A program made the position numbers and the translations under genes. DNA of 64,000 bases from positions 1 to 64,000 of the forward strand of contig JBBAQX010000004.1 in assembly GCA_040400085.1 (NCBI GenBank), in the 5' to 3' direction. Of the stretch, positions 50,893-59,159 are shown one piece after another; position 1 is the first letter of the stretch, and every line of letters starts with the position of its first letter. The stretch is from HNR sp040400085 (GTDB lineage Bacteria > Actinomycetota > Actinomycetes > Actinomycetales > Microbacteriaceae). The notes under the pieces are model-generated. The model was not told where the DNA came from. It was given only the letters and a program-made list of their open reading frames with translations, and did not search any database.

Positions 50893-52777
50893 AGACCCTC
50901 ATGAACGAAGACGGCTCGATATCCATGGCCTTGAGACTAGCGGTAGCCTCTTCAAGGTTCAAGGCCCCCCGAGTATCGAAGTAGGGCACCTCAAGGAGAG
51001 GCATCATCGCCAGGTTGGTCTTTACCCGCTCCGTTGCCTCCCGAAGATAGGCATACTGCTTCTTCGTCACACCGGGGAAGCCCGAAGCATAGATGCCGTC
51101 TACGGTTCCGTGGGTGGTAAGCAGAGCAACCAGAACCTTGGAAGGCACCCTCTCGACCCCAGGGAGGTTGTCCGAGGTGTCTCCCAAGAGAGCCCGGAGT
51201 TGCGGTAGCTTCTCCGGGGGGACCCCGTATTCCGACAGTACATCGGCGGGGGTGTAGGCTTTCTCCCTGTTGACCAGGTAAACAGATACATCCGAAGTGA
51301 CGGTCTGAAGAAGGTCCTGGTCTGAGGTCAGGATCAAAACCTGGCCCGCTGCCTCTTTGGCCAGGGTAGCCAGCACATCGTCAGCCTCTTCTTCCGGGTG
51401 CCACACAACATCGATCCCAAGCTTGGGTAGCAATCCCTTCAGAACCTCGATCTGAGACCAACCAACCCGACCCCCTCCAGACTGCAACCCGTGGCGCCCT
51501 TCCTTGTAGGTAGGACAGAGGGCAAGGCGCCTCAAAGGGGCACCATCGAAGACCACCCTGAAGCGAGCCAGGGGGTACTTTTTGACCCACACCCCCAAGG
51601 CCCGAAGGAACCCGTAGATGATTCCGGTAGGGCGGCCCTCTCCATCCGTAAGCTCTGCCATCTTCCCCGAGTGGGCAGCCCGGTGGGCAAAGTAGTGGCC
51701 GTCCAGAAGGACGGTCATGGGGGGTTGCGGGGAATCATCCAAGGTTGCCAGTTGAAGTTGCAAGTCGAGTATCTCGGTTGAGAGGGTGGTCAGCCGGCTA
51801 CACCAGGAATCAATTCTTGAGTCTTCCTGGTACGGGCCCAACGGGGGAGGGGGGCTGAGATTCCAGACAGACAGGAAAGACCAAATCTTTGAAGCCTTTC
51901 CCAAGGTAGAGGCCATCCAAGGATAAGGCCCCATGCCTGGGGGAGTTGGTAGGTCCAAGATCTTACCAGCGTAGAGGGACTCGGCTTCCGCTGTCTCCAG
52001 ACGGGCAGCAAGGCTTGCTACTTCCCGATGTTTGGTAGACAGTGGGCGGGGTGGGGGGATGTTGGTCTTGCGTACTACTGCCAAGTACGCATCCAACCAC
52101 CGGGTTTTATCCTGGATACGACCGAAAATAGCCCAGCCCCCATCAGGGGACCTCACGCCACGGCTCTCCAGTTGGAGGAAACTCCGGGGCAGGGACTCGA
52201 TCTTCTCCATGGACCGTAGCTTGACGTGAATCTGAACCAGCCCCTCTTCGGGTAGGTCTTGGATCACTTCCGCCGTGATCCCCCGGTAAGTCCCGGACTT
52301 CACGAAAACCAGGTCCCCCTCATAGATGGCCGGTTCAGCCTCCAGGCGAACCCGGGTAGCCATCCGGGTAATCTCTGTCTGGTCTATGGTAGAGAGAAGG
52401 TTGTACCCCTCAGGGCTTTTCCTGGTCAGAGGGTACTCTACGTACTGAGACCCCCCCAACCGAAGATAGGCGGCATCTTTCAAGTCCTTCCGAACGAAAG
52501 CATACCCCTCCAAGAGGTAGTGGGTGACCTTCCCGTCGTTGCTTTCCGTTGTATGGGCCGGTATGAAAATCTCAGCCTGTGGGTGACGCAAAGCAGCCCG
52601 AAGAACTCTCTTTAGTTCTTCGGGCTCCTCATCCTGACCCTTCGGGGTTAGTTCCAATACCACCCACCGGGGGGTGTTTACGGCTGAGGTAGACGAGGAA
52701 GTTAGCCCGCCATTGGCTAGGGGTGAGGATTTCGCCCCTTTCCCTGTCTTCGATGTTGATGGCCTTCTTTGCCCCAT
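50807..52777 (-). CDS. NusG-like domain fused to 5'-3' exonuclease
   Basis: A protein of 656 residues with two unrelated halves. Residues about 36-203 follow NusG: an NGN-like domain (WVVLELTPKG...YLLEGYAFVRKDL), then a KOW segment (YEGDLVFVKSGTYRGITAEVI). After a 150-residue linker, residues 354-640 are a FEN/5'-3' exonuclease: LLDGHYF, FRVVFDGAP (Asp411), EEEADD at 462-467, TSDQDLL at 485-491, then the H3TH region LLGDTSDNLPGVERV. The exonuclease would remove RNA primers or flaps. The Met at 354 has no ribosome site, so a single fused product is likely. The first 35 residues overlap the clamp-loader gene, so the true start may be later. Confidence 0.8.
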   Translation of the reverse strand: MGQRRPSTSKTGKGAKSSPLANGGLTSSSTSAVNTPRWVVLELTPKGQDEEPEELKRVLRAALRHPQAEIFIPAHTTESNDGKVTHYLLEGYAFVRKDLKDAAYLRLGGSQYVEYPLTRKSPEGYNLLSTIDQTEITRMATRVRLEAEPAIYEGDLVFVKSGTYRGITAEVIQDLPEEGLVQIHVKLRSMEKIESLPRSFLQLESRGVRSPDGGWAIFGRIQDKTRWLDAYLAVVRKTNIPPPRPLSTKHREVASLAARLETAEAESLYAGKILDLPTPPGMGPYPWMASTLGKASKIWSFLSVWNLSPPPPLGPYQEDSRIDSWCSRLTTLSTEILDLQLQLATLDDSPQPPMTVLLDGHYFAHRAAHSGKMAELTDGEGRPTGIIYGFLRALGVWVKKYPLARFRVVFDGAPLRRLALCPTYKEGRHGLQSGGGRVGWSQIEVLKGLLPKLGIDVVWHPEEEADDVLATLAKEAAGQVLILTSDQDLLQTVTSDVSVYLVNREKAYTPADVLSEYGVPPEKLPQLRALLGDTSDNLPGVERVPSKVLVALLTTHGTVDGIYASGFPGVTKKQYAYLREATERVKTNLAMMPLLEVPYFDTRGALNLEEATASLKAMDIEPSSFMRVYAGRLRLSRRPCRAKPSSGGSPGLRVHG

Positions 52778-54515
52778 TGCTATCCGCTATACTCTTAGCA
52801 GGGGAAGAAGCACCCGCAAGGCGCCAGGACTCCTCGGGTTTCTTGGTCTTGACTGGAGGGGCGATATCGTAGAGCCCATTACCAGCCCCCAGCGGCGGGG
52901 TGATTACCGCTTGCGCTACGGGGTTGGCAAGCATGGGCGGTGGGGCCATTCCCTGTGCAGGTGCGCTTACAGGGACAAAAAATGCTGAAAGAATCTCAGC
53001 ATAGAGGGCCGCCCTGGTGCTGGCAGTCCCCTTGGAAAAGTGCCTTGCCAAACCCAACCAGACCTCAGCAGGCATCAACCCAGCTAGGTCCTGCACCTGC
53101 TTTTTCTCAGCATCAGCCAAACCGAATGAGAGCCCCAAGGTCCACTGGTAGACCGCCATGGAGGCATCAGCCAAGCCCTCCAAGACCTCTTCGGGACTAT
53201 GGGTGACCAGGATAGCCTCAATGGCCGGAAGGGTTACTCCGATGTTGGCGAGGGTAGGTAGAAGGCTGTAGAGCTTGCGGCGCAACCCTTCGTCCAGGTA
53301 TTCCTCTGCCAATGCCAGAGTAACCCCCCCGACCTGGGAGAGTGTCTCCAAGGTGTTCAGGATATCCCGAACGTGTCCCTGGTGTGCCTGTACCACCAGC
53401 TTCACAGCCTCGGGCTCGTAAGAGACACCCTCTTGCCCCAGAACCCAGGTCATGCGCTCTACGATGAGGTCAGGGGGGACCCTCCGAATGAGATGGCTCT
53501 CACATCGACCGCGTATGGCTGGGCGGATTTCCTCGGGCTCCGTGGTGCAGAAGAGAGCAATCAGCCTCTTCTCTTCGATGGGCTTCAACAGGGCGTCCTG
53601 TCCCGCCCGGCTCATCCGATGAGTCTCGTCGATGACGTACACCCACAGAGGTGCTGTCATCGGGGGGTAGGAGACACTCTCGACAATGGAGCGCACCGCG
53701 TCGATGGTCCCCCCAGACCCGGCGTCTATCTCGATAAGGGGCCCAGGCTGGTCCGTCAGGGAGGCAATGCAGTTGTCACAGGCATTGCAGGGTTCCGGGT
53801 CCTCCTTGTTGAGGTGTTCGCAGAGCATGGCCCTGGCGTATATGCGGCCGAGGGTGGTTTTACCCATGCCACTACCACCCCCAAAGAGGTAGCTCGTATC
53901 GAAAGCCGTCCCCCTGGATAGACGTGCTTTCAAAATCTTGATAGTGGCTTCCTGCCCGAGAACGTCCTTGAACGTCTTGGGCCGGTACTTGGTATCCCAC
54001 CCCATAGCTAAGGTCCCGGCGCCGTCTACATCCTCGGTTGCATCCCCCTCAGCCTGCCTGACCAGCGGCGGGGAGAGGATCTGGTCCGCGGTCAACCCCT
54101 GAGCCACGGATACGAAGTTGGACAGGCCCTCATGCCAGGACCCGTTGCGCTGGAGAACTTCGGAGAACTCCTTTACATCCGGCTGACGGAGCTTCCACAC
54201 CATCTTTCCGGTCTGTTCGTCCTCAACACCCTGGCAATGGGTCAAGAGGTGGTCCACCAGGCCCCGGCGAGCTTGCTCACTGAGGGTATTCCAGAGGTCA
54301 AGGCCAACCTCCACCAGGAAGTCCAATTCCAGAAGGTGTTCCAAGGCCCCCGTGATACGGCGAACCGTCCCGGGCTTGGGAAGCCCCCCACTCATGGCAG
54401 CCTTCTCCCGGAAGATGTACTTCATGCGGGCGGTCGCCAGGTGAGGGTGGTAGTTAGCCACCATGTTGTCGGCGTACTCTTTTACGCTCTCGGCGTCGGA
54501 ATAGAGAATGGGCAT
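52629..54515 (-). CDS. Clamp loader (DnaX-like ATPase) with N-terminal degenerate metallopeptidase-like domain
   Basis: A protein of 628 residues. Residues 1-135 resemble the phage metallopeptidase family (Pfam PhageMetallopep): YHPHLATARMKYIFR, DFLVEVGLDLWNTLS, RRGLVDHLLTHCQ and PDVKEFSEVLQRNGSW. The family's HELxH becomes HLLTH (89-93), so the catalytic Glu is Leu. Residues 173-510 are DnaX-like: KYRPKTFKDVLGQ, Walker A GGGSGMGKTT at about 212-221, zinc cysteines C...CNACDNC, Walker B VYVIDETHRMS, sensor 1 FCTTEPEEI and the GRC arginine finger. The loader opens the sliding clamp encoded at 57646. A Pro-rich tail follows. The in-frame ATG at 54005 has only a weak ribosome site. Confidence 0.85.
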   Translation of the reverse strand: MPILYSDAESVKEYADNMVANYHPHLATARMKYIFREKAAMSGGLPKPGTVRRITGALEHLLELDFLVEVGLDLWNTLSEQARRGLVDHLLTHCQGVEDEQTGKMVWKLRQPDVKEFSEVLQRNGSWHEGLSNFVSVAQGLTADQILSPPLVRQAEGDATEDVDGAGTLAMGWDTKYRPKTFKDVLGQEATIKILKARLSRGTAFDTSYLFGGGSGMGKTTLGRIYARAMLCEHLNKEDPEPCNACDNCIASLTDQPGPLIEIDAGSGGTIDAVRSIVESVSYPPMTAPLWVYVIDETHRMSRAGQDALLKPIEEKRLIALFCTTEPEEIRPAIRGRCESHLIRRVPPDLIVERMTWVLGQEGVSYEPEAVKLVVQAHQGHVRDILNTLETLSQVGGVTLALAEEYLDEGLRRKLYSLLPTLANIGVTLPAIEAILVTHSPEEVLEGLADASMAVYQWTLGLSFGLADAEKKQVQDLAGLMPAEVWLGLARHFSKGTASTRAALYAEILSAFFVPVSAPAQGMAPPPMLANPVAQAVITPPLGAGNGLYDIAPPVKTKKPEESWRLAGASSPAKSIADSNGAKKAINIEDRERGEILTPSQWRANFLVYLSRKHPPVGGIGTNPEGSG

Positions 54516-54525
54516 CGCCCTCTTC

Positions 54526-55239
54526 TTACACCAGGCTCGCCATACCGGCTATCCTTTTAATGGCCTCTTGGAAGCGCTGATCTCCCCATGCTTCCCAGAC
54601 CTCCCCAAGGTCTTTGGCCTTCTTAGCGCCCGCCAAATAGACCATGGGTACTTTTATACCCACCACGCGGAGGTCTGGCTCCAGGGCAGCCGTAGCCTCC
54701 GCCAAACCTCGTTGGCCAGAGTCATCGGCATCAAATGCCACAGCCAACACCTTTACGAACCGACGAAGGGTTCGAGCCTGGGCTACGGATACCCTCGCTG
54801 TGAGGGTCGCCACCACATTTGGGTAGAGTCTTTGGAGGGGGAAAAGGTCAAACACCCCCTCCACCGCCCAAAGGACCTGGCTCTCGAATGCAGATGCCGC
54901 AGCTTCCCTCGCCCCAAAGAAGTCAGGCCCATGAGGTACCACCTTGTAGTCCAGGTACCTCTTCTCGCGTAGACTGCGAAATTGGAACCCACGAAGGGCC
55001 CCCGAAAACGAGGTCAGAGGTAGAACGACTGCCGGCAACGGCAGGCTACGGGAAGCCCAATCTGTAAAAGCCTTGGGGACTTCTGCGGGGTACACAGGGC
55101 TTTCAGGGATAAAGCCCAGGCGGAACAAAGCCATCTGCTCTGTCGATACCCCCCGCCCCCACAGGTACTCCCGACCCTCATCCCCTAGGTGGCCCTGTGA
55201 CCACTGAAGAAAAGCATCAGCCCACGTAGACGAGGTCAT
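54526..55239 (-). CDS. DnaG-type primase core (TOPRIM)
   Basis: A protein of 237 residues. Helical RNA-polymerase-subdomain motif (REYLWGRGVSTEQMALFRLGF in part), LTSFSGALRGFQFR, then TOPRIM with the Glu in LWAVEGVFDL and the DxD in AFDADDSGQRGL. The N-terminal zinc-binding domain and a helicase domain are missing, so it is a minimal catalytic core. It would make RNA primers with a separately encoded helicase. Overlaps the previous gene by 23 bases and is 11 bases from the clamp loader. Confidence 0.8.
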   Translation of the reverse strand: MTSSTWADAFLQWSQGHLGDEGREYLWGRGVSTEQMALFRLGFIPESPVYPAEVPKAFTDWASRSLPLPAVVLPLTSFSGALRGFQFRSLREKRYLDYKVVPHGPDFFGAREAAASAFESQVLWAVEGVFDLFPLQRLYPNVVATLTARVSVAQARTLRRFVKVLAVAFDADDSGQRGLAEATAALEPDLRVVGIKVPMVYLAGAKKAKDLGEVWEAWGDQRFQEAIKRIAGMASLV

Positions 55240-55756
55240 CGAAACCCCAGATCATTGCAGCCCTGGTCGATCCTGTCACGCAAAACGACCCGACCATACG
55301 AGGGTCCCGGACTACCCAACCATGCTGCCAGCCCGGACGGTCCACGGCGATAATCCTTGAACCCCCAAGGGACCCGGCATACACCCCCTCACTTACAAGG
55401 GAGACCTCCCCTAGCTGCGAGGCCCAAGCCAAAGGTACCAGGTACGTATGGGGCTCCCGACCTTCCCACCTGGCAGGGGGGCGGGTAGCAAAAGCCATCA
55501 AAGTCTTGACCCTCAAACCCAAAGTGGGGTGCTTCCGGTAAGCGTCAGCCAACCCTTCAAGAAGGGCCAAGTCATCAGCAACCGTAAAGGCAACCCTCAA
55601 AGACTTTGAGGGGGCAGGGTCTACAGATACCCACCCTCCCTTGGTGTTGGACACAAGATGGGTCCTGTCCGTCATGGCATCAACCTCCATCATGACGGGG
55701 GCCGCCTTGGTCGGTTTGAGCGGGAGTCGTTGCAAGACAGCTTCGAGGATGGCCAT
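55217..55756 (-). CDS. Hypothetical protein in replication operon
   Basis: A protein of 179 residues, alpha/beta, not recognised. Residues 45-110 (VSVDPAPSKSLRVAFTVADDLALLEGLADAYRK in part) look like one domain, and the C-terminal half is beta-rich with several Trp and Gly. It is directly linked to the neighbours by overlaps, so a replication-related role is possible but unproven. Confidence 0.55.
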   Translation of the reverse strand: MAILEAVLQRLPLKPTKAAPVMMEVDAMTDRTHLVSNTKGGWVSVDPAPSKSLRVAFTVADDLALLEGLADAYRKHPTLGLRVKTLMAFATRPPARWEGREPHTYLVPLAWASQLGEVSLVSEGVYAGSLGGSRIIAVDRPGWQHGWVVRDPRMVGSFCVTGSTRAAMIWGFDDLVYVG

Positions 55757-56085
55757 TAGAGGTTTTCGTACACGCCGCGGGTTACGCTGGTGCTCTGCTC
55801 TTCACGAATCCTGGCCCAGTTAGCTTCCTGGGCTCGCCTGAGTTCAACATCGGAGAAGATGGGCCAGTTATACTGAAGACGCCGGGGGATCAAGTCTCTG
55901 GGGATGGCGTTCTGAGCCCCACAGACACAACACAGGTAGTAAACCTTGTGCTCAGAACACCTGTAGAACAGGTAGAAGTCTGTTGCTCGTAGCCTGAGAG
56001 AGGAATAGCAGCACTCGCTTTGGCACCCATCTCCGCAACAGCGCACATCGATGGTCCAGGGACCACCTTTGAGTAGGACCTCCAC
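55756..56085 (-). CDS. Cys-rich zinc-ribbon-like protein, copy 2
   Basis: A protein of 109 residues. PWTIDVRCCGDGCQSECC, then SLRLRATDFYLFYRC, then YLCCVCGAQNAIP: three Cys clusters. The middle and last parts match the upstream neighbour (56089-56478), so these are tandem paralogues. Likely binds zinc. DNA, RNA or protein partner unknown. Confidence 0.65.
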   Translation of the reverse strand: MEVLLKGGPWTIDVRCCGDGCQSECCYSSLRLRATDFYLFYRCSEHKVYYLCCVCGAQNAIPRDLIPRRLQYNWPIFSDVELRRAQEANWARIREEQSTSVTRGVYENL

Positions 56086-56088
56086 AGG

Positions 56089-56478
56089 TCAGAGTCTCCG
56101 GCGAGGGTTGCGTTGGGGAGACGGGGCGGGTTCTGGCTCGGGGGTGTCCCCCCTTGGACGGATTCTGATGGCGGGGGCTCCCCTACCCCCCAGAATTCGC
56201 ACCTGCCACTCCCGGACTGTGGCGCGGGAGGGTTCCGAAAGGCTTCTGCTTATGGCTGAGGGGATAGCAGCCCTCACATCTGTCTCCATCCCACACAGCG
56301 GGCACATGAAGGTGGTATAGCTATCGCTAGACCCGTCGTAGCTGTTGCTTGACGTGATGTAGAGGTCCGAGGCGCTAACCCGCAACACAGCCTGGCAACC
56401 ACCGCCTCCGTTACCCGCCCCGGTACATGTCTGTTCAATGGACCAACCCCCGGGGTTTCCTGGCCTGATAACTTCCAT
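56089..56478 (-). CDS. Cys-rich zinc-ribbon-like protein, copy 1
   Basis: A protein of 129 residues. GWSIEQTCTGAG...GGGCQAVLRVSASDLYITSS, then TTFMCPLCGMETDVRAAIP. The Cys pairs (CTG...C and CPLC) suggest a four-cysteine metal site. An Arg-rich tail follows. It is 3 bases from its paralogue at 55756, which keeps the same ATD/SD-(F/L)Y-(L/I) core. A short duplicated pair inside a replication operon. Confidence 0.65.
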   Translation of the reverse strand: MEVIRPGNPGGWSIEQTCTGAGNGGGGCQAVLRVSASDLYITSSNSYDGSSDSYTTFMCPLCGMETDVRAAIPSAISRSLSEPSRATVREWQVRILGGRGAPAIRIRPRGDTPEPEPAPSPQRNPRRRL

Positions 56479-56486
56479 GGTCCTGC

Positions 56487-57032
56487 TTACACCTCAGGGG
56501 GTAGCGCCAGAGGGTCTACGGTACGAAGAGGTTCTGGGTTCCACCGCAGAAGACGGTAGAGGACCCTACGCCACCACGGAACCGTTATCACCTCTGGTTC
56601 GTCCAGAACCCACAGCAAGCTGTAGACCTCCGGCATATGCTCTCTGAGCCAGTGAAGGTCGGAAGTGTCCCTCGTGAAGAGGTACAGCACCTCTTCCTTG
56701 GAGGTCAGGGCATCAAACAGGGGACACCTCTGGGCATCTATGGGGTCCTCACAGATGGTACCCTGCCAGTCCTCGGGGCTATCTGCCCCGTAGAAGCAAA
56801 GACCCATGGTCTGCTGTACGGGGAGGTGAACCTTCTGGTCCCCATCATACCTGGATATGTGGTTCCAAGAAGGGTTAGGGTCCCCCCCTACAGTCTTCCT
56901 GTGGTCCAGGGAGTGTCGGCGGTTGTGGGAGCAGAGGTGCGGCAGCCGACGCTGAGCCTCAGCTTGGCGCCGATCAAGCTCCTCTGTCAGAAGGAACCGC
57001 ACACGGTCCCGGATAGCGTCGGGTGACTTCAT
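56487..57032 (-). CDS. Cys/His-containing hypothetical protein
   Basis: A protein of 181 residues. HLCSHNRRHSLDHRK near residue 35, then MGLCFYGADSPEDWQGTIC and AQRCPLF give four spaced cysteines, a likely metal site seen in small phage proteins of similar layout. C-terminal part helical with several Trp. ATGA overlap with the SbcC C-half gene suggests co-translation. Confidence 0.6.
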   Translation of the reverse strand: MKSPDAIRDRVRFLLTEELDRRQAEAQRRLPHLCSHNRRHSLDHRKTVGGDPNPSWNHISRYDGDQKVHLPVQQTMGLCFYGADSPEDWQGTICEDPIDAQRCPLFDALTSKEEVLYLFTRDTSDLHWLREHMPEVYSLLWVLDEPEVITVPWWRRVLYRLLRWNPEPLRTVDPLALPPEV

Positions 57033-57682
57033 AGGCCCTTGATATGAAGGTGCGGGCGAGGATTGGCAACCTCCGTTGCCTGGTACCGCATATCGGCTTC
57101 CTCCCCAAAGGCTTTCTTGTGGGTAATCAATACCAGGGTAGTGCCGGTACTTTCCGCCAAGGCTGCCAAGAAACGAGAGGTCCCCTCTACGTAAATATCA
57201 GCCACAGCCGCCAAAGACTCATCCAAGAAGAGAAGCTTTGCCCTCCCGGTCTTCAAGAGCAGAAGTACCCGGAGTAGGAGGGAAACCAACGAGGTGGGTC
57301 CCCCTCCGAAAGTATCCAAGGGGTCACCTTCATGGTCTACCCGGCTGAGGATGAAGTCCAAGGTTACCTTACCTGCCCTGGCTCCCATCTGAGCTTTGAG
57401 GGTCAGGTCTAGACCAGGGAATACCGCCTGAAGGGCTTCCGTGACCATGGAAGCCATGTTGGATGCCTGGCTCAAAACCATGCGGTCCAGCAGAAGTCGA
57501 TAAAGCTCCCCCACCTGGCCCAGCAAAAGAGCCCGACTGCTAAGACGGACTACCTCTGCCTCCAGATGGTCTTTCTCTCGGATCAGGGAGTCTCGGCGGG
57601 AAGCCAGAACGGCTCCCCGTTGCTTCAGGTGATTGAGCTTGGAGGTCAGACCATCGAAGCGACGTAGCGTGTGATCTCGCAT
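57029..57682 (-). CDS. SbcC/Rad50 C-terminal half (split gene)
   Basis: A protein of 217 residues equal to the returning coil and C-terminal ATPase lobe of SbcC/Rad50. A coiled coil at about 10-75 leads to the lobe: the signature TFGGGPTSLVSLLLRVL (ABC signature), Walker B KLLFLDES with the D-loop, and the switch His in VLITHKK. Walker A is absent and is supplied by the separate gene 61118-62293. GGAGGG before the ATG makes it a deliberate start. It overlaps the clamp gene by 37 bases. The two halves presumably assemble with SbcD (60118-61128). Confidence 0.8.
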   Translation of the reverse strand: MRDHTLRRFDGLTSKLNHLKQRGAVLASRRDSLIREKDHLEAEVVRLSSRALLLGQVGELYRLLLDRMVLSQASNMASMVTEALQAVFPGLDLTLKAQMGARAGKVTLDFILSRVDHEGDPLDTFGGGPTSLVSLLLRVLLLLKTGRAKLLFLDESLAAVADIYVEGTSRFLAALAESTGTTLVLITHKKAFGEEADMRYQATEVANPRPHLHIKGL

Positions 57683-58866
57683 GAAGACCCTCCGGGAGCG
57701 ATCTTCCCTTCGTCGTTCAGGGTGAAGGTCTCCACGGTACGGACCAGAACCAGGCCCTTGTCGTTACGGAAGTTGAGGCGAAGCTCGACCTCATTACCCC
57801 GACAAGAAGACACCAGGGTCAAGAAGTGGTCCAGGTTCATGGAGAACTCGGAATCTTCGGCCTTCACAGCCAAAGTCTTGCCCTCCACCTGCTTCGGGAT
57901 GAGCACGACAGGGAAGCTGGTAGCTTTCGAGTGGCCGTCCACAGAAGAGAAGGTCAGCGTGCTTTCGCTGTGCTTGTAGGCCACCTTGATCTTGTTGCGC
58001 TTCTCGTCGATAGCCCCACGAAGGTACCTCAGAGCCTCCAAGATCGTCTCTTTGGGGGTCAGGAAGATGCTGTGGTCTTCCTTGTACCGGCGGGCTTGCT
58101 CATACTGCTTGTGATGGTGCGACCACCCCAGGACAGTACCATTCTCCGAAGAGGCAAACGTCAAGTTGGCGCCCTTGAGGATGGAGACCAACCCCTTGGC
58201 CTTGGCCAGGAACGACACCAGCAAGGGGAGGTGGTTGGCGTGGATTGAGAAAGCCTGACCCACGAAGTCATCGCTGAAGTAGTAGAACGCCCGGATACCG
58301 TCTGCGGCGTAGAGCGTCCCGTTGGGGAGGTCCAACTTGGGGTTGCTCCCATCAGCAATGACAACACTCTTGAAGTGCTCTTCGGTACGAGGGTTGTTGT
58401 CCTTGGGGAGAAAGCCCCGGGCTTGGGTCAAGGCGTCATTCAAGACGGCCGCCTTGAAGACAGCCCCCCCTTGGGCACCCGTAAGCTCTGCATCGAAGGA
58501 CAGAACGAGGTTGCTATCCAGCAAGGGTGCTTCCGACACCGTCCCCCTCTCTCCCTGGATAAGGAGGACCTTGGTACCCGCTTCTGTCTCGGAGGTGCTG
58601 AACGTGAGGTGGGTACCCCCGTAGGCCAAAGCCTCAACGTTGGAAGCGGGAAGAAGGAAAGCGTCCCCCTCTTCTCCTTCAAATTCAAGATAGGAGAACT
58701 TTGCCCTGGAGACGTGGGAGCCGTCCCGGGCATAGAGGAAACAGGACCCACCCCTGACCTCTACGCGGTAAGCCGCTGGGGTGTTGGGTAGAGGTGCCTT
58801 GGGCTTGACCACAGAGACATGGGCAAGAGCTTCGCGGAGGCTGGCGGTATCGACCTGGAGTTTCAT
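57646..58866 (-). CDS. DnaN-like sliding clamp
   Basis: A protein of 406 residues. The opening MKLQVDTASLREALAHVSV and three repeating beta-alpha-beta-type segments (YLEFEGEEGDAFLLPAS; FSIHANHLPLLVSFL; FPVVLIPKQVEGKTL with FSMNLDHFLTLVSS) match the three-domain bacterial beta clamp, slightly longer than the usual 370. It would ring the DNA and tether polymerase, loaded by the DnaX-like protein. Divergence is high, so the assignment rests on start, length and neighbours. ATGA overlap upstream. Confidence 0.7.
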   Translation of the reverse strand: MKLQVDTASLREALAHVSVVKPKAPLPNTPAAYRVEVRGGSCFLYARDGSHVSRAKFSYLEFEGEEGDAFLLPASNVEALAYGGTHLTFSTSETEAGTKVLLIQGERGTVSEAPLLDSNLVLSFDAELTGAQGGAVFKAAVLNDALTQARGFLPKDNNPRTEEHFKSVVIADGSNPKLDLPNGTLYAADGIRAFYYFSDDFVGQAFSIHANHLPLLVSFLAKAKGLVSILKGANLTFASSENGTVLGWSHHHKQYEQARRYKEDHSIFLTPKETILEALRYLRGAIDEKRNKIKVAYKHSESTLTFSSVDGHSKATSFPVVLIPKQVEGKTLAVKAEDSEFSMNLDHFLTLVSSCRGNEVELRLNFRNDKGLVLVRTVETFTLNDEGKIAPGGSSCEITRYVASMV

Positions 58867-59159
58867 TTCTTGCGGGGCCCGGTGATGTTGATGGTTTCGA
58901 GGGACTCAAAGGTTTTGATGGCAGCTTCGGCTTCGGCCAGCTTAGCCTCGTAATCGAGGATCTGCTTGCTCAGGTCAGCCTCCAACTGCTGTTTCTTGTC
59001 TTTGAGAGTGGCCGGGTCATACCCGGCCTTCTTGATCTCGTCAAAGAGTGCGAATAGCTCTTGGCGTTTGGCCTCCAAGAGACCTTGTAGCTTGGCCCTG
59101 GCCTCCACCACTTTGGCGTAGCGGGCCTGGATTTCCTGGTACTTTACATCTATGTTCAT
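58863..59159 (-). CDS. Coiled-coil protein
   Basis: A protein of 98 residues, almost entirely helical with heptads (VEARAKLQGLLEAKRQELF; KKQQLEADLSKQILDYEAKL) and a short beta/basic tail. Lies between the clamp and nuclease genes, in an operon with SbcC halves, so it could serve the split SbcC, but independent small coiled coils are frequent in phages. Function unknown. Confidence 0.6.
   Translation of the reverse strand: MNIDVKYQEIQARYAKVVEARAKLQGLLEAKRQELFALFDEIKKAGYDPATLKDKKQQLEADLSKQILDYEAKLAEAEAAIKTFESLETINITGPRKK

Noticed and set aside
1277..56495. GGTGTA(A/G) shortly before several starts (1277, 16534, 28056, 28594, 54515, 56478) as a promoter
   Set aside because: In at least two cases it is simply the final Val codon and stop of the preceding gene, and it lies too close to the ATG for a minus-10 box.
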